A DNA stretch of 64,000 nt from Herminiimonas sp. (GCA_028292265.1 JAQGMR010000052.1:62001-126000); one strand, 5' to 3'; shown: positions 10,268 through 22,715, counted from the first letter of the stretch. The notes: generated by a model from the sequence alone, not told the origin. Translations and numbers: made by a program.

Positions 10268-11598
10268 CAGCGTGTCTCCCGATCGCGTGAATCCCGCGTT
10301 TCACGGTTGCGCGAATCGCGTTGTCGGGCAACGTCAACCGCCGGAACGCCGTCCGGCGCGGTTGGTGACGAGGACGAACCGGATGAGGAATTGGCCGACG
10401 GCGACTGCTGCGGCACGACGGGCGATGGCGCGGACCTCGCGCTAGCGTTGTCGGCGGCGGACTGCGCGATAAGCTTGTCCAGCGGCAGATAGATAAGGCT
10501 GTTGTTCTTCGAGTCGACCATGACCTTGCTTGTGTTCGCGAAAATCTGCTGCATGGTTTCCAGATACATTCGGTCACGGGTCACTGCCGGCGCCTTCTGA
10601 TATTCAACCAGCACCTGCTTGAACCGAGAAGCATCGCCCTGCGCGGTGGCTGTCACGCGGGAGCGATAGGCCTCGGACTCTTGCATCAGACGCGCGGCGG
10701 CGCCCCGAGCCTTTGGAATCACGTCATTGGCATAGGCTTGCCCTTCGTTTTTCTGACGCTCGCGGTCCTGGCCTGCGCGCACTGCATCGTCAAATGCCGC
10801 CTGCACCTGCTCCGGAGGCTGCACGCCCTGCATTGTGACATTGGTGACCTGGGCTCCGGATTTGTAGCGATCGAGGATGTGCTGCATGAGTTGGCCAACG
10901 TCGAGCGCGACCTTCTCGCGTCCCTCGTACAGGACGAAATCCATTTTGCTGCGTCCGACGATCTGGCGAATCGATGATTCGGCGACCTGCTTGACCATCT
11001 CGTCCTGGTCGCGGTTATTGAAAACCCAGTCCGCGGCGCTTTTCAACTTGTACTGGACCGCAAACTGGATGTCGATGATGTTTTCGTCATCGGTCAACAT
11101 CAGCGCTTCCTTCGGCTGCTTATTCTTTACGCTTGAACGGTAGCCCACTTCGACCGTGCGGACCTGCGATACATTGACCACTTCGTGGCTCTGTATCGGG
11201 TAAGGCCAGCGCCAGTTGAAACCGGCGGGCGTGACGTGGCTGTATTTGCCAAAGCTGAGCACAACGCCGGTCTGCCCTTCCTGGACGATGAAGAAGCCAC
11301 TGACGAGCCAGAGGAAGGCGACGATGAATGCCACCACGCCGAGGCCGAGACCGGCGCCGCGCATATCAGGCTTGAAGCCGCCGCCGTTGTTGTTACCGCC
11401 ACCGCCGGATCGCCGACCAAACAGGCGATTGATACGGTTGTTGAAATCGCGCCAGAGCTGGTCGAGATCGGGCGGACCATCAGAGGGCTTACGCCCCTCC
11501 TGGCTTTGCGGCTGCTCGTCGTTTTGCTGACCACGACCCCAGCGGGGATCGTTCAACGAAAACTTAAGTCCGACTTTCTTGAGGAAGGAAACGAGCAT
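10267..11598 (-). CDS. hflK: HflK, SPFH-family modulator of FtsH protease
   Basis: Partner of HflC around FtsH. The 443-residue protein has a typical N-terminal SLNDPRWGRG motif, a cytoplasmic Gly/Asn-rich stretch (SGGGGNNNGGGF), one transmembrane helix (near 85-105) and a periplasmic SPFH domain. Its C-terminus is odd: after a Ser/Pro-rich linker it ends in two copies of an eight-residue charged repeat (RDSRNRET, RDSRDRET). The tail is not part of the SPFH fold and is probably disordered. Confidence 0.95.
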   Translation of the reverse strand: MLVSFLKKVGLKFSLNDPRWGRGQQNDEQPQSQEGRKPSDGPPDLDQLWRDFNNRINRLFGRRSGGGGNNNGGGFKPDMRGAGLGLGVVAFIVAFLWLVSGFFIVQEGQTGVVLSFGKYSHVTPAGFNWRWPYPIQSHEVVNVSQVRTVEVGYRSSVKNKQPKEALMLTDDENIIDIQFAVQYKLKSAADWVFNNRDQDEMVKQVAESSIRQIVGRSKMDFVLYEGREKVALDVGQLMQHILDRYKSGAQVTNVTMQGVQPPEQVQAAFDDAVRAGQDRERQKNEGQAYANDVIPKARGAAARLMQESEAYRSRVTATAQGDASRFKQVLVEYQKAPAVTRDRMYLETMQQIFANTSKVMVDSKNNSLIYLPLDKLIAQSAADNASARSAPSPVVPQQSPSANSSSGSSSSPTAPDGVPAVDVARQRDSRNRETRDSRDRETR

Positions 11599-11652
11599 TC
11601 TTTCGCGATCCGGGCTGTCCGACTTGTTGGTTGAATTGGGAGGCAGATCAGA

Positions 11653-12774
<1,122 letters not shown>

Positions 12775-12810
12775 ACGACCATCAGCATGGGAGTTTCCGG
12801 GACCAAAGGA

Positions 12811-13047
12811 TTACTCGGCCTCCGGTTCAAGATTAAGGTTCACTGCGCGTGCAGGCACGACCGTCGAAATGGCATGCTTGTAGACCATCTGCGTAACCGT
12901 GTTGCGCAGCAGTACAACGTATTGATCGAACGATTCGATATGACCTTGTAACTTGATGCCGTTGACAAGGTAGATGGAAACCGGGACGTGCTCTTTGCGA
13001 AGGGCGTTCAGGAATGGGTCTTGTAACAGTTGCCCTTTGTTGCTCAT
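12811..13047 (-). CDS. hfq: RNA chaperone Hfq
   Basis: Hexameric Sm-like protein that pairs small RNAs with mRNAs. The 78-residue sequence has Sm1 ([19 protein letters not shown]) and Sm2 ([15 protein letters not shown]), with the usual YKHA motif. A GGAGCC ribosome-binding site precedes the ATG. The spacer to der contains a perfect 7-bp hairpin (ACTTGAA 13088-13094 / TTCAAGT 13100-13106) without U-tract, possibly a processing or attenuation site. Confidence 0.97.
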   Translation of the reverse strand: MSNKGQLLQDPFLNALRKEHVPVSIYLVNGIKLQGHIESFDQYVVLLRNTVTQMVYKHAISTVVPARAVNLNLEPEAE

Positions 13048-13177
13048 GGAGGCTCCATTGTGTTGTTGTGATCAGGAGTTGGAGGCGACTTGAATGGTTT
13101 TCAAGTGCCGGACCAGGCGGTACGATGACTGTAATCCATTTTGGGGATGACTGCCAAAGGAAAGCATGAAAAAAGGA

Positions 13178-14521
13178 CTATTTTTCCGGCCGTCCGAAAG
13201 GATTTTTACTGGACCGCAATTCGATGCGAAGTGGCGTTCCCACGAGTGAAAAAGTCTCGCGGAAATGCTTCTCGAGGTAGCGGCGATAGTTCGCGTCGAT
13301 AGCTTCCAGCGCGTTTCCATGTATGACAATAATTGGCGGATTTTGCCCACCTTGATGCGCATAGCGAAGCTTTGGCCGAATCGAGCCCTTGCGCCGCGGC
13401 TGCTGGTGCTCAACCGCTTCAATTAGCGCGCGGGTCAGACGGGGTGTAGGCAGGTTGGAAGTGGCCGCAGCGTAAGCAGCGTCAACCGATTTCATCATCG
13501 GCCCGATACCAGTCCCCTTTTGCGCCGAAATGAAATGCGTTTTGGCAAAGGAGAGAAAGCTCAGCTTGCGTTCTATGTCGATCTTGATCTCGTCGCGCCG
13601 CTCGCTTGTCAGGCCATCCCACTTGTTGACGCCGACGACCAGCGCCCTGCCCGTTTCCAGGATGAATCCAGCAATATGCGCGTCCTGCTCCGAGATGTCT
13701 TGCTGGGCATCAAGAAGAAGGATGATGACGTTGGCCTCCGAAATCGACTGCAAGGTTTTGACAACGGAGAATTTCTCGATCGCTTCAAAAACCTTGCCGC
13801 GCCTCCGAATGCCCGCAGTATCGATCAGGGTGTAATGACGGCCGTCACGCTCAAAAGCAATTTCAATCGAATCGCGCGTGGTGCCCGGCATGTCGAAGGC
13901 AATGACGCGTTCCTCGCCCAATAGCGTGTTGACGAGGGTGGACTTGCCCACGTTGGGACGTCCCACCACCGCAATCCTGATGCCGCGATCGACCGAACTT
14001 GACTCGTCCACCGTGGGCGGCCGCTGCGCTTCGATCACGTTCAGCGATTCATCGACCAGGTCGGACACGCCATCACCGTGTGCGGCGGAAATGACATAGG
14101 GATCGCCCAGGCCAAGTTCGTAAAATTCGGCGGTGACAGAGGTGTATTTCATTCCCTCTGACTTGTTCACGACGAGCAGGACCGGGCGCCCCGCCTTGCG
14201 CAAGAAATCAGTGATGGTTTTGTCGTGCGGCGTCATCCCCTGACGGCCGTCGACAATGAAAATTACGAGATCGGCCTCGGCCACGGCCTGCTTTGTCTGC
14301 TTGGCCATCTCGTGCATGATCCCGTCCTTCGCAACCGGCTCGAAGCCGCCGGTATCGATGACCAGAAAGGGACGTTCGCCAACCCGGCCTTCGCCATAGT
14401 GGCGATCGCGTGTCAATCCAGGCAGATCGGCGACGAGCGCGTCGCGAGAACGGGTGAGCCGGTTGAACAGCGTCGACTTGCCGACATTGGGTCGGCCTAC
14501 TAAGGCAATTACCGGCTTCAT
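13178..14521 (-). CDS. der: Double-GTPase ribosome assembly factor Der (EngA)
   Basis: Essential GTPase for 50S maturation. Two G domains are visible, each with GRPNVGKST (about residue 8 and again near 185), DTAG/DTGG switch II motifs and NKS/NKW G4 motifs, followed by a KH-like C-terminal domain. At 447 residues it is full length. It follows bamB by 7 nt, the usual bamB-der pair. Confidence 0.96.
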   Translation of the reverse strand: MKPVIALVGRPNVGKSTLFNRLTRSRDALVADLPGLTRDRHYGEGRVGERPFLVIDTGGFEPVAKDGIMHEMAKQTKQAVAEADLVIFIVDGRQGMTPHDKTITDFLRKAGRPVLLVVNKSEGMKYTSVTAEFYELGLGDPYVISAAHGDGVSDLVDESLNVIEAQRPPTVDESSSVDRGIRIAVVGRPNVGKSTLVNTLLGEERVIAFDMPGTTRDSIEIAFERDGRHYTLIDTAGIRRRGKVFEAIEKFSVVKTLQSISEANVIILLLDAQQDISEQDAHIAGFILETGRALVVGVNKWDGLTSERRDEIKIDIERKLSFLSFAKTHFISAQKGTGIGPMMKSVDAAYAAATSNLPTPRLTRALIEAVEHQQPRRKGSIRPKLRYAHQGGQNPPIIVIHGNALEAIDANYRRYLEKHFRETFSLVGTPLRIELRSSKNPFGRPEK

Positions 14522-14528
14522 CAGTTTA

Positions 14529-15734
14529 TTACTCAGTCGCTAGCGCGACCATGTTTCCTGTCTGAGTTTGAAAAATAAGGAGCGATCCGCTTACGATCGG
14601 GGTGCCGGTGATCCGGCTGCCGTCGGTGGCGACCCGCGCAAGGAACGAGCCGTCTTCGCGCGAAAGAAAGTGGATGTAGCCTTCGTAGTCACCTACCGCA
14701 ATGGCCCGTCCGTATGACACCGGCGCAGACAGGCCGCGGTTGGCAAGCTTGTTGTTGCGCCAGACGCTGCCACCAGATTCACGGGTGAAGGAATTCACGA
14801 CACCGCGTTCGTCCGCGGCAAACACGAAGCGCTCGTCCGCAGCAACGCCGACGGTACTGGAAAACACCTTGGTCCAGCGCGGCGCGCCGGTCGCAATGTC
14901 GAAACAGCCAACGCGGCCCTGGTAGGATGCCGCGCAGACATCACGGCCGGCCACCACCGGTAGCCCGGAAACGTCAGCGATACGCTCCAGTTCTGTCGCG
15001 CCCCGTGGATCACCCACAACGGCTTCCCACCGCGGCGCGCCATTGGCAAGCGCAACAGCAAGCAAACGGCCGCCAGGCATGGCGATATAGGCGGTCGGCC
15101 CGGATACCGTGATGCCGGGCGCGGTACGCAAAGTAAGCGGCGGCGAGGTACGCTGCAGGAACCAGCGCCGAACGCCGGTTTCGGCGTCATAAGCGGCGAT
15201 CTTGTTGTCGAGGCTGCGCACAACGACGAGGCCTTCCCCGACTGCGGGAGCACTCAGGATTTCACTTGAAGCCTGGGCTTTCCATCGTTGCTTGCCATTG
15301 GCGTCGAAGGCCAGCAGCAGTCCGTTGGCGCCGCCAACCGCGATCGTGCTGGCATCGGCGCCAACGCCTGCGGTGAGCGGCACTCCGGCATTGATGCGCC
15401 ACACGGTTCGGCCCGTAGCGCTTTCCACACGGGACAGTGAGCCATCTGCCGCGGCGGCGTAGAGGCTGTTGCCTACGCTGGCAGGCGTAAAGCTGTAGTT
15501 GCCAGCCGCGCCAACTGGCGCCGTCCATGCGGCGCGCGCCGCCAGGCTGGTGGTAATGGCCTCAAGCGCGGCCGGAGGATTGCGCGGCGCCGGCTTGCTG
15601 GCAAACGGGTTCAGTGACTGCAACGTGGAACAGCCAGCAAGCAGCGATGCCGCCAGCACTATGCCCAACACGCCTGGATGGCGCAGTGTGGCCTTGTTTC
15701 CAATCGATGAACTCGAGTCCGCAGCAATTTGCAT
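14529..15734 (-). CDS. bamB: Outer-membrane assembly lipoprotein BamB
   Basis: Beta-propeller lipoprotein of the BAM complex that inserts outer-membrane proteins. A lipobox LLAGC follows a hydrophobic signal stretch, and the rest consists of PQQ-type blades (repeated GxVxxxDxxTGxxxW-like units). I chose ATG 15734 because AAGGGA sits about 5 nt upstream. ATG 15773 overlaps the yfgM stop (ATGA) and would add 13 residues, so coupling from there is the alternative. Residue count is 401 with the chosen start. Confidence 0.93.
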   Translation of the reverse strand: MQIAADSSSSIGNKATLRHPGVLGIVLAASLLAGCSTLQSLNPFASKPAPRNPPAALEAITTSLAARAAWTAPVGAAGNYSFTPASVGNSLYAAAADGSLSRVESATGRTVWRINAGVPLTAGVGADASTIAVGGANGLLLAFDANGKQRWKAQASSEILSAPAVGEGLVVVRSLDNKIAAYDAETGVRRWFLQRTSPPLTLRTAPGITVSGPTAYIAMPGGRLLAVALANGAPRWEAVVGDPRGATELERIADVSGLPVVAGRDVCAASYQGRVGCFDIATGAPRWTKVFSSTVGVAADERFVFAADERGVVNSFTRESGGSVWRNNKLANRGLSAPVSYGRAIAVGDYEGYIHFLSREDGSFLARVATDGSRITGTPIVSGSLLIFQTQTGNMVALATE

Positions 15735-15769
15735 TATTGTCCCTTTATTTTTCTTGCTGATAAATCCGC

Positions 15770-16414
15770 TCATGCCTTCGGTGCGCTGCCGCCGGCTGCT
15801 TCCAGCTTCAACTGGATCAGCTGTCGGCCCGGGCTTCTCGCATCGATTTTTTCCAGCGCCTGCTGGTAGGCGGCCCGCGCTTCGTCCATCTTGTTCTGGG
15901 CAACCAGAATGTCGCCCTTCCTGTTGGCGACTTCACCGGCGAACGAAGGCGGAAAGTCGGCAGCCAGCAGCTTCAGACCTTCGTCATAGGCTTTCTCATC
16001 CAGCAGCACGCCGGCCAGACGCAGTCGCGCGACGGCCTTGTATTCATCGTCCGTGGCATGGTCGACAACCCATTGCAGCTGGGCTCTCGCCGCTTTCAGG
16101 TCGTTGGCGTCGAACGCGGATTTTGCCGCGGTAAGGCCGCTCATCTGCGCATAGGCGGTGCGGCCGAAGCGGTCTTCCATGTCGGTGGCGGCTCGCTGCA
16201 CACGGACGTTATCCTTGGCCAGGACGCCGCGCTGCAGTTCCTCGTAAAGCTGGGAGGCTTGGGTCGATTGATTTCTGAGGTAGTAATTCCAGCCGCTCCA
16301 TGCGGCGTAGCCGGCGCAGGCAATGATAAGGACCCAGCTGACGACGTTGCCGTACTGGTTCCACCATGCCTTCAAGGTGGCAATCTGTTCCTGTTCTTCG
16401 AGGTCGTAAGCCAT
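15770..16414 (-). CDS. yfgM: YfgM-like tetratricopeptide membrane protein
   Basis: A 214-residue inner-membrane protein: short cytoplasmic N-terminus (MAYDLEEQEQIATLKAWW), one transmembrane helix (about 25-44) and a periplasmic TPR-like domain. The family (YfgM, DUF2133) is an ancillary subunit of the SecYEG translocon working with periplasmic chaperones. It lies in the conserved hisS-yfgM-bamB-der order. Confidence 0.92.
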   Translation of the reverse strand: MAYDLEEQEQIATLKAWWNQYGNVVSWVLIIACAGYAAWSGWNYYLRNQSTQASQLYEELQRGVLAKDNVRVQRAATDMEDRFGRTAYAQMSGLTAAKSAFDANDLKAARAQLQWVVDHATDDEYKAVARLRLAGVLLDEKAYDEGLKLLAADFPPSFAGEVANRKGDILVAQNKMDEARAAYQQALEKIDARSPGRQLIQLKLEAAGGSAPKA

Positions 16415-16431
16415 GTGTCGCCTGGTGATTT

Positions 16432-17814
16432 CTAGTGTTTGTAATGGATGTGGCCATCGTGCTCATGACCGTGCGCGTCGTGCTCATCGTGTTCGTATTC
16501 TTCGCCGCCATCGACAATCTGGTCCACGATCCAGGATGTGACTTCGTCGAACGGGACTGCCTGCTGCGCATTACTGGCTGCGTCGCCCCGGAGCGGTTTT
16601 ACCGATGCCGTATTGTTGGCCACCTCGTCGTCACCAATGATGACGGCGAAGGCGGCGCCGCTGGCATCGGCGCGCTTCATTTGCGCCTTGAAGCTGCCGC
16701 CGGCCTTGGCCGATGCGCAATGTAGCACAACGTCCAGCCCGGCATCCCGTAAACGTTCCGCGACGACGAACGCTTGCAACTGCGCCTCGTCGCCCAAATG
16801 CGCGATGTATACGTCGCATTGCTGGCGTGCGTACTGTTCGCCGGATGCTTTCATCAACTCCAGCAAGCGCTCAACCCCCATGGCAAAACCGCAGGCCGGC
16901 GTAGGCTTTCCGCCGAACATTTCAACCAGCGGATCGTAGCGCCCGCCACCGCATACCGTGCCCTGCGAGCCGAGCTGGTCGGTCACCCATTCGAATACGG
17001 TACGGTTGTAATAATCCATGCCCCGCACCAGACGGGGGTTGATGGTGAAGGGTACGTTGCTATGGCGAAGAATCCGCTGGACGCCTTCGAAGTGGGTACG
17101 CGATTCTTCTCCAAGATAGTCAATCAGCTTGGGCGCCCCGTTCACCATTTCTTGCATGGTGGGATTCTTGGTGTCCAGGATGCGCAGCGGATTGCTGTGC
17201 AAGCGGCGCTGCGCGTCAGCATCAAGCAGTTCATGATGTGCTTCGAAATACGCAACCAGATCGGTGCGGTGCCGCCCTCGCTCTTCCGCGTCGCCAATGC
17301 TGTTCAACTCCAGCCGTATGTCCTGCAAACCCAGATCGTCCCACAGGCGCTGGCACAGCATGATGAGCTCTGCATCGATGTCTGGTCCGGTGAAGCCAAT
17401 CGCTTCAGCGCCGACCTGGTGGAACTGGCGATAGCGCCCGCGTTGCGGCCGCTCGTGGCGAAACATCGGGCCGGCATACCAGAGGCGTTTGGGGCCGTCA
17501 TAGGTGAGATTATGTTCCAGCGCCGCACGTACCACGCCCGCGGTGCTTTCTGGTCGCAGTGTCAGTTCGTCACCGTTCATCGAGTCGGTGAAGGAATACA
17601 TCTCCTTCTCGACAATGTCGGTCACGGCGCCGAGTCCGCGCGAAAACAGCGCGGTGGCCTCAACGACGGGCGTACGGATCTGCTCGAAACCGTAACTTTT
17701 CAGTACGACCTGAACGGTATTCTCGAATAATTCCCAGAGTGGGGTTTCGCTCGGCAGGATATCGTTCATCCCTTTTATGCCGACGATTTTTCCTGCTTTT
17801 TTGTCTTCAGACAT
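16432..17814 (-). CDS. hisS: Histidyl-tRNA synthetase with histidine-rich tail
   Basis: Charges tRNA-His. Class II motif 2 ([16 protein letters not shown]) and the histidine-specific motif [14 protein letters not shown] are intact, followed by the anticodon-binding domain. The ATG at 17814 gives [21 protein letters not shown], the usual N-terminus. The last 20-odd residues are unusual: they contain eight histidines alternating with Asp/Glu/Gly and end HIHYKH. This tail is absent from the standard fold. It could bind metal, or make completion of HisRS depend on histidyl-tRNA supply; both are inference. Confidence 0.96.
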   Translation of the reverse strand: MSEDKKAGKIVGIKGMNDILPSETPLWELFENTVQVVLKSYGFEQIRTPVVEATALFSRGLGAVTDIVEKEMYSFTDSMNGDELTLRPESTAGVVRAALEHNLTYDGPKRLWYAGPMFRHERPQRGRYRQFHQVGAEAIGFTGPDIDAELIMLCQRLWDDLGLQDIRLELNSIGDAEERGRHRTDLVAYFEAHHELLDADAQRRLHSNPLRILDTKNPTMQEMVNGAPKLIDYLGEESRTHFEGVQRILRHSNVPFTINPRLVRGMDYYNRTVFEWVTDQLGSQGTVCGGGRYDPLVEMFGGKPTPACGFAMGVERLLELMKASGEQYARQQCDVYIAHLGDEAQLQAFVVAERLRDAGLDVVLHCASAKAGGSFKAQMKRADASGAAFAVIIGDDEVANNTASVKPLRGDAASNAQQAVPFDEVTSWIVDQIVDGGEEYEHDEHDAHGHEHDGHIHYKH

Positions 17815-17928
17815 GATGAGTTCGGCGGCAATGCCGCCGCGAGGAAAATGGGTAAATACAACCGGCCGCACAGTGCAGCGACCAGAAAGACAAGACTCCG
17901 CAATCTTGCAGAAAAGCGCTGGGTTGAA

Positions 17929-19224
17929 TCACACCTTCGCGGCTTCCGTCACGGCATCCGTCCGCACCTGCGTGCCGTATCGCGTCTTGACGTAGTCCAG
18001 CACGATGGACTGGAACTCTTCAGAAATCTTCTCACCGCGAAGCGTGACCGTCTTCTGTCCATCCACGAACACCGGCGCGGCCGGCGCTTCGCCGGTGCCG
18101 GGCAGGCTGATGCCGATATTGGCGTGCTTCGATTCACCCGGCCCGTTCACGATGCACCCCATGACGGCCACATTCATGGCTTCTACTCCCGGATATTGCG
18201 CCTTCCACACCGGCATTTGCTCACGCAAATAGGTCTGGATGCTGTCCGCCAACTCCTGGAATACGGTAGAGGTGGTTCTCCCGCATCCGGGGCAGGCGAT
18301 CACCATTGGCGTAAACTTGCGCAGGCCCATGGTCTGCAATATCTCCTGGGCGACGATGACTTCTTTGGTGCGATCGCCTCCCGGCTCCGGTGTGAGCGAA
18401 ACGCGGATCGTGTCGCCGATGCCTTCTTGCAGCAGCACCGCCATGGCCGCAGTCGATGCGACGATGCCCTTGCTTCCCATGCCCGCCTCGGTCAACCCGA
18501 GGTGCAGCGGATAGTCACAACGACGCGCGAGTTCGCGATACACGGCGATCAGGTCCTGCACTCCCGAGACTTTGCAGGAAAGGATGATCCTGTCGGCGCC
18601 GAGACCAAGTTCTTCGGCCCGTCGCGCATTCTCAATAGCCGACGTCACCAGCGCTTCGTACATGACGGCCTGAGCGCTCCACGGGGCGGTCCGTTGCGCG
18701 TTCTGGTCCATCATGCGCGCAAGGAGAGTTTGGTCAAGGCTGCCCCAGTTCACGCCGATGCGCACCGGTTTGTCATAGCGACAGGCCACTTCAATCATTT
18801 GCGCAAATTGCGTGTCTCGCTTCGCGCCCTGCCCCACATTGCCGGGATTGATGCGGTACTTGGAAAGCGCGCGGGCGCAATCCGGAAAGTCGATCAGCAG
18901 CTTGTGTCCGTTGTAATGAAAATCACCGACCAGTGGCGCGTCCACGCCCATTCGATCAAGCTGTTCGCGAATCGCTGGTACGGCCGCGGCCGCTTCCGGA
19001 TTATTAACGGTGATGCGCACGACTTCGGACCCGGCCCGCGCCAACTCCTTGACCTGGATTGCGGTGCCGATCGCGTCCGCAGTGTCGGTATTGGTCATCG
19101 ACTGCACCATGACTGGCGCGCCGCCACCAACGAAGATCTCGCGCGCGCCATGACGAATTGCCACCCGCCGTGAACGGCGTGGCGCCTGGGGGCCGGACCC
19201 AATGGGTGAGTCAGTGTTTTGCAT
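17929..19224 (-). CDS. ispG: 4-hydroxy-3-methylbut-2-enyl diphosphate synthase
   Basis: Iron-sulfur enzyme that converts MEcPP to HMBPP in the non-mevalonate isoprenoid pathway. The 4Fe-4S ligand motifs CPGCGRTT and [10 protein letters not shown] are present, as is the TIM-barrel N-terminal half ([12 protein letters not shown]). At 431 residues the protein is the bacterial length with the insert common in proteobacteria. It follows rodZ by 39 nt. Confidence 0.96.
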   Translation of the reverse strand: MQNTDSPIGSGPQAPRRSRRVAIRHGAREIFVGGGAPVMVQSMTNTDTADAIGTAIQVKELARAGSEVVRITVNNPEAAAAVPAIREQLDRMGVDAPLVGDFHYNGHKLLIDFPDCARALSKYRINPGNVGQGAKRDTQFAQMIEVACRYDKPVRIGVNWGSLDQTLLARMMDQNAQRTAPWSAQAVMYEALVTSAIENARRAEELGLGADRIILSCKVSGVQDLIAVYRELARRCDYPLHLGLTEAGMGSKGIVASTAAMAVLLQEGIGDTIRVSLTPEPGGDRTKEVIVAQEILQTMGLRKFTPMVIACPGCGRTTSTVFQELADSIQTYLREQMPVWKAQYPGVEAMNVAVMGCIVNGPGESKHANIGISLPGTGEAPAAPVFVDGQKTVTLRGEKISEEFQSIVLDYVKTRYGTQVRTDAVTEAAKV

Positions 19225-19263
19225 TGGTCAGCCTTCCCTCTGGTACATGGAGCAAGTTGTCTG

Positions 19264-20229
19264 CTATTTCAGGTCCAGGCGCGCAACATTGCTCCTGGTC
19301 TGCCTGGACAGGTCAAGCTGCGCGCCCCGAAACGAGGCGTCGACACCCTTGGCGTTGCCGATGGTCAGGACGACTGGAGCGCTCACCGGAATCACTTCGT
19401 TAGTGCCGGCTTTGAGAAGTCGCGAAAGGATAACAACACCGTCAGGTTGCGCCAGTTGTACCCAGGAGTCCTCCGCCAGCTTGAGCGTTACTGCTTCGCC
19501 TGCGCTTCCCGGGGTCATTGCGGCGTTCGATCCTGGCTGTGCCGGTGCGGCCGTGGCTGGGCCAGGCGCGGGCGCCGGACCACTTGGCGCGGCGGATTGG
19601 CCGCCAGCAGACCGCGCCGACTCCGCGCTAAAGTTGCGCAGTTCCGTAGACAAAGTCCCGACACCGGCGGGCGCCGAGCCGACGTCGGTGGATTGCGATG
19701 TCGCCGATGCGGCCCGATTAGCTTGATGCGATGCCTTGAAGGGCGAAAAAGTGATGAGTCCGGCGCGGTCCGCTACCGCCAGACCGATCAGCGCAATGAC
19801 GACCACGCCTAGCGCTATCCTGGGCCACGTGAAGCGGCTCTTTCGCATTCCCGTGATCCGTCCTTCAATAAACGGCTGCGCAGTCATTGGACGACGCAGC
19901 GGTATGCCCTCCTCGGCCGACGTCGTCTCGGCAGCGATTTGAGCGAGCAACGGCACTGGATCGATCTTTACCAGCTTGGCATAGGAACGGATGAAGCCGC
20001 GCACGATGGCAATGCCTGGCAAAGCGGCGTAGTTGTCGTCTTCGATGGCATGAACTTGGCGCGGCGCCAAATTCAACTGGCTGGCTACCTCCTCCACCGT
20101 AAGGTTCAATTCGGCGCGACGCGCTGCCAGCTGGGCGCCTGGGGGCGATACGGGGACAGTACTGTCGCTGCCTGGTCCAGACATTCCGCGGCCTTCAATC
20201 GGCTGGTCATTTAGTGCTGCATCATTCAT
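19264..20229 (-). CDS. rodZ: RodZ-type cytoskeletal regulator
   Basis: Helix-turn-helix membrane protein that links MreB to the cell-wall elongation machinery. A cytoplasmic Xre-type HTH (AARRAELNLTVEEVASQLNL, about 35-100) is followed by one transmembrane helix (WPRIALGVVVIALIGLAV, about 140-160), a Pro/Ala-rich periplasmic linker and a C-terminal DUF4115 domain (TLKLAEDSWVQLAQPDG). The ATG at 20229 overlaps the pilF stop, so the two are translationally coupled, as is typical for this locus. Confidence 0.9.
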   Translation of the reverse strand: MNDAALNDQPIEGRGMSGPGSDSTVPVSPPGAQLAARRAELNLTVEEVASQLNLAPRQVHAIEDDNYAALPGIAIVRGFIRSYAKLVKIDPVPLLAQIAAETTSAEEGIPLRRPMTAQPFIEGRITGMRKSRFTWPRIALGVVVIALIGLAVADRAGLITFSPFKASHQANRAASATSQSTDVGSAPAGVGTLSTELRNFSAESARSAGGQSAAPSGPAPAPGPATAAPAQPGSNAAMTPGSAGEAVTLKLAEDSWVQLAQPDGVVILSRLLKAGTNEVIPVSAPVVLTIGNAKGVDASFRGAQLDLSRQTRSNVARLDLK

Positions 20230-21055
20230 TGAATGCCCCGCGTAGGAACGCCGCGTATTCTGGCGAATTGGGATACCGGCGCCGAAGCTGCGAAGCATAT
20301 CGCGTCTCCGCCGCAAGATCACCGCGCTTGCGTTCGATCTTTATCGCGGTCCAGAGCACGTCAGGCGGTGGCGCTTCGCCATGCGCGACGCGGCCAATGT
20401 AGAACTGGGACTGCACAAGGTCGTTGCGGCTATACGCCAGCTTTGCGAGGTTCAAATTGGTATCGGGATTGTTCGGTTGAAGGCGGAAAGCCTGCAGCAG
20501 GTAACGCTCCGCCGTTGCGTTGTCTTTCATGCGCATGCTGCAAGCCCCCGCGTTGTTGAGCGCCTTTGCCGGCGACAGGTAGGCCTTGTTCTGGAGCGCG
20601 GCGTCGAAGTAGCCGATCGACTGCTTTTCCTGGCCGTTGTGGCACAGGAACCAGCCGTAGTTATTGCTGAAATCCGGATTGTTCGGCGCGATTTTTAGCG
20701 CTCGCTGGAAGTTTTCTTCGGCCAGGCGGGTCTCACCCATCTCCATGTAAACCAATGCGCGCACGCTGTAGCCGTCGGCCAGATTAGGATCGATCTGGAG
20801 CGCGTGCTTCACCTCGTCCAGCGCAGTTGCCATCTGGCCCTGCTCAAAATAGCCGACCGCGAGTTGTAGTCGTATCTGGGCGCGACGCTGGATGTCGGTC
20901 TGGTCCGAACTGGTTTGCAAGTCGCCTGCCGGGGGCTTGTTGCCAGCGCACGCGGCGACCAGAGCAAGAAGCACCATGCCCCCAAGCGCTCTACGCGGGA
21001 ATCGTTGGAAAAATTGCGCTAAGACCGACTTGACCGGCGATGTGCCGCGGATCAC
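20222..21055 (-). CDS. pilF: Type IV pilus biogenesis lipoprotein PilF/PilW
   Basis: TPR lipoprotein acting as pilotin for assembly and outer-membrane localisation of the PilQ secretin. The N-terminal signal ends in a lipobox (VAACAG, Cys near residue 36) and is followed by about six TPR repeats (for example [21 protein letters not shown]). The start is GTG 21055, whose GTGA overlaps the rlmN stop. 277 residues. Its presence implies type IV pili elsewhere in the genome. Confidence 0.92.
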   Translation of the reverse strand: MIRGTSPVKSVLAQFFQRFPRRALGGMVLLALVAACAGNKPPAGDLQTSSDQTDIQRRAQIRLQLAVGYFEQGQMATALDEVKHALQIDPNLADGYSVRALVYMEMGETRLAEENFQRALKIAPNNPDFSNNYGWFLCHNGQEKQSIGYFDAALQNKAYLSPAKALNNAGACSMRMKDNATAERYLLQAFRLQPNNPDTNLNLAKLAYSRNDLVQSQFYIGRVAHGEAPPPDVLWTAIKIERKRGDLAAETRYASQLRRRYPNSPEYAAFLRGAFNE

Positions 21056-22218
21056 GAAGCGATCTCCACAATGCGGCCAAAATTTGGGCCGAATTTCTTT
21101 TGGTACGTCGCCATTTTCTGCATTCGCTCCTGTACGCGCGTACGGTCCTGCACTTCACCCGCCAACTGGCCGCATGCGGCGTCAATGTCCTCGCCCCGAG
21201 TTTTACGGATCGTGGTGACGATGCCGGCGTTAGACAGCACTTTTGCAAAGGATTTTATGCGCGCGTTTTCCGAACGGATCAATCCGGATTCAGGGAACGG
21301 ATTGAACGGAATAAGGTTGAACTTGCACGGAACAGGCTCACGGCCCTGCACCAGTGCCACCAGTTCGCGAGCATGCGCATCACTGTCGTTGACACCGTCC
21401 AGCATGCAGTACTCAAAGGTGACGAAGTCGCGTGGCGCGAAATCGAGATAGCGCCGGCATGCCGCCATCAGTTCGCGTAAGGGATATTTCCGATTGAGTG
21501 GGACAAGGTCGTCCCGCAACGCATCGTTCGACGCATGCAGTGAGACCGCAAGGGCAACCGCACAGTCCTGCGACAGCTTGTCGATCATTGGTACGACGCC
21601 ACTGGTGGAAAGCGTCACGCGACGGCGCGACAGACCGTAGGCATTGTCGTCCAGCATCATGCGCAGGGCGGTAACCGTCGGCTCATAATTCAGCAGTGGC
21701 TCACCCATGCCCATCATCACGACATTGGTAATTTGCCGCTCGCCGCGCGGCCCGGGCTCAATGCCTTTTGAACGGCGCAGTTCGAACTCAGCCATCCATA
21801 ACTGCCCTACGATTTCAGCAACAGTGAGGTTGCGGCTGAAACCCTGCTTGCCGGTAGAGCAAAACCGGCAATTCACAGCGCAACCGGCCTGTGTTGAGAT
21901 ACAAAGCGTGCCGCGTTGCTCTTCGGGGATGAAAACCGTTTCAACCGCATTGCCCTGCCCTACATCGAGCAACCATTTTCGGGTGCCGTCAGTGGATGTA
22001 TGGTCGCTGATGATTTGCGGCGCTTCCACATGTGCCCTGGTTGCCAATTTTTCTCGCAAGCTTTTTGCCAGGTCGCTCATTGCATTGAAATCGCTGGCGC
22101 CAAACTGGTGGATCCAGCGCTGAAGCTGCTTCGCACGAAATGGCTTTTCCCCCAACTCGCCGCAGTAGGCTACGAGTTGCGCGGGATCGAGATCCAGCAG
22201 GTTGGTGAGTCCAGTCAT
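21052..22218 (-). CDS. rlmN: Dual-specificity 23S rRNA/tRNA adenine-C2 methyltransferase
   Basis: Radical-SAM enzyme that methylates C2 of A2503 in 23S rRNA and A37 in some tRNAs. The radical-SAM cluster motif [11 protein letters not shown] (CxxxCxxC) and the GMGEPLLNY motif are intact, and a conserved methyl-carrying Cys lies near the C-terminus ([11 protein letters not shown]). ATG 22218 gives 388 residues; a TTG seven codons upstream is less likely. Confidence 0.95.
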   Translation of the reverse strand: MTGLTNLLDLDPAQLVAYCGELGEKPFRAKQLQRWIHQFGASDFNAMSDLAKSLREKLATRAHVEAPQIISDHTSTDGTRKWLLDVGQGNAVETVFIPEEQRGTLCISTQAGCAVNCRFCSTGKQGFSRNLTVAEIVGQLWMAEFELRRSKGIEPGPRGERQITNVVMMGMGEPLLNYEPTVTALRMMLDDNAYGLSRRRVTLSTSGVVPMIDKLSQDCAVALAVSLHASNDALRDDLVPLNRKYPLRELMAACRRYLDFAPRDFVTFEYCMLDGVNDSDAHARELVALVQGREPVPCKFNLIPFNPFPESGLIRSENARIKSFAKVLSNAGIVTTIRKTRGEDIDAACGQLAGEVQDRTRVQERMQKMATYQKKFGPNFGRIVEIAS

Positions 22219-22289
22219 GAGCGGCGAGAAAGTTGACAATCAGGGTTTAACGGAGTTTTGCGGAAAGGGCAAGTGCCAGGGATGCAGGA

Positions 22290-22715
22290 CTAGCGCGAAT
22301 AAACGTTTAACGCAGGGAAGAAATACCCGATCTCGGAACGCGCGGTATCGGCGCCATCGGAACCGTGCACTGCGTTCGCATCGATTGAATCGGCGAAGTC
22401 GGCGCGGATTGTGCCCTTCTCTGCCTTCTTGGGATCGGTCGCACCCATCAGGTCGCGATGCTTGGCAATGGCGTTCTCGCCTTCCAGCGCTTGCACGATG
22501 ACAGGGCCGGAGATCATGAAATCGACCAGATCCTTGAAGAATGGGCGCTCGCGGTGCACTGCATAGAAGCCTTCCGCCTCAGCACGCGACAGATGCATCA
22601 TGCGCGCAGCGATGATTTTCAACCCGGCGCCTTCAAAACGCGTGTAAATTTGTCCGATCACATTTTTCGCCACGGCGTCGGGTTTAATGATCGACAGGGT
22701 GCGTTCGATTGCCAT
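22290..22715 (-). CDS. ndk: Nucleoside diphosphate kinase
   Basis: Transfers the gamma-phosphate of ATP to NDPs through a phosphohistidine. The active-site NAVHGSD motif (His near 117) and the N-terminal [12 protein letters not shown] are present. At 141 residues it is the standard length. GGAGC precedes the ATG. It is the first gene of the long leftward train and faces away from the Bax1-like gene. Confidence 0.97.
   Translation of the reverse strand: MAIERTLSIIKPDAVAKNVIGQIYTRFEGAGLKIIAARMMHLSRAEAEGFYAVHRERPFFKDLVDFMISGPVIVQALEGENAIAKHRDLMGATDPKKAEKGTIRADFADSIDANAVHGSDGADTARSEIGYFFPALNVYSR

Noticed and set aside
17848-19173. 441-codon open frame on the plus strand
   Set aside because: Runs antisense to the intact ispG gene; composition (His/Arg-rich) is typical of shadow frames.
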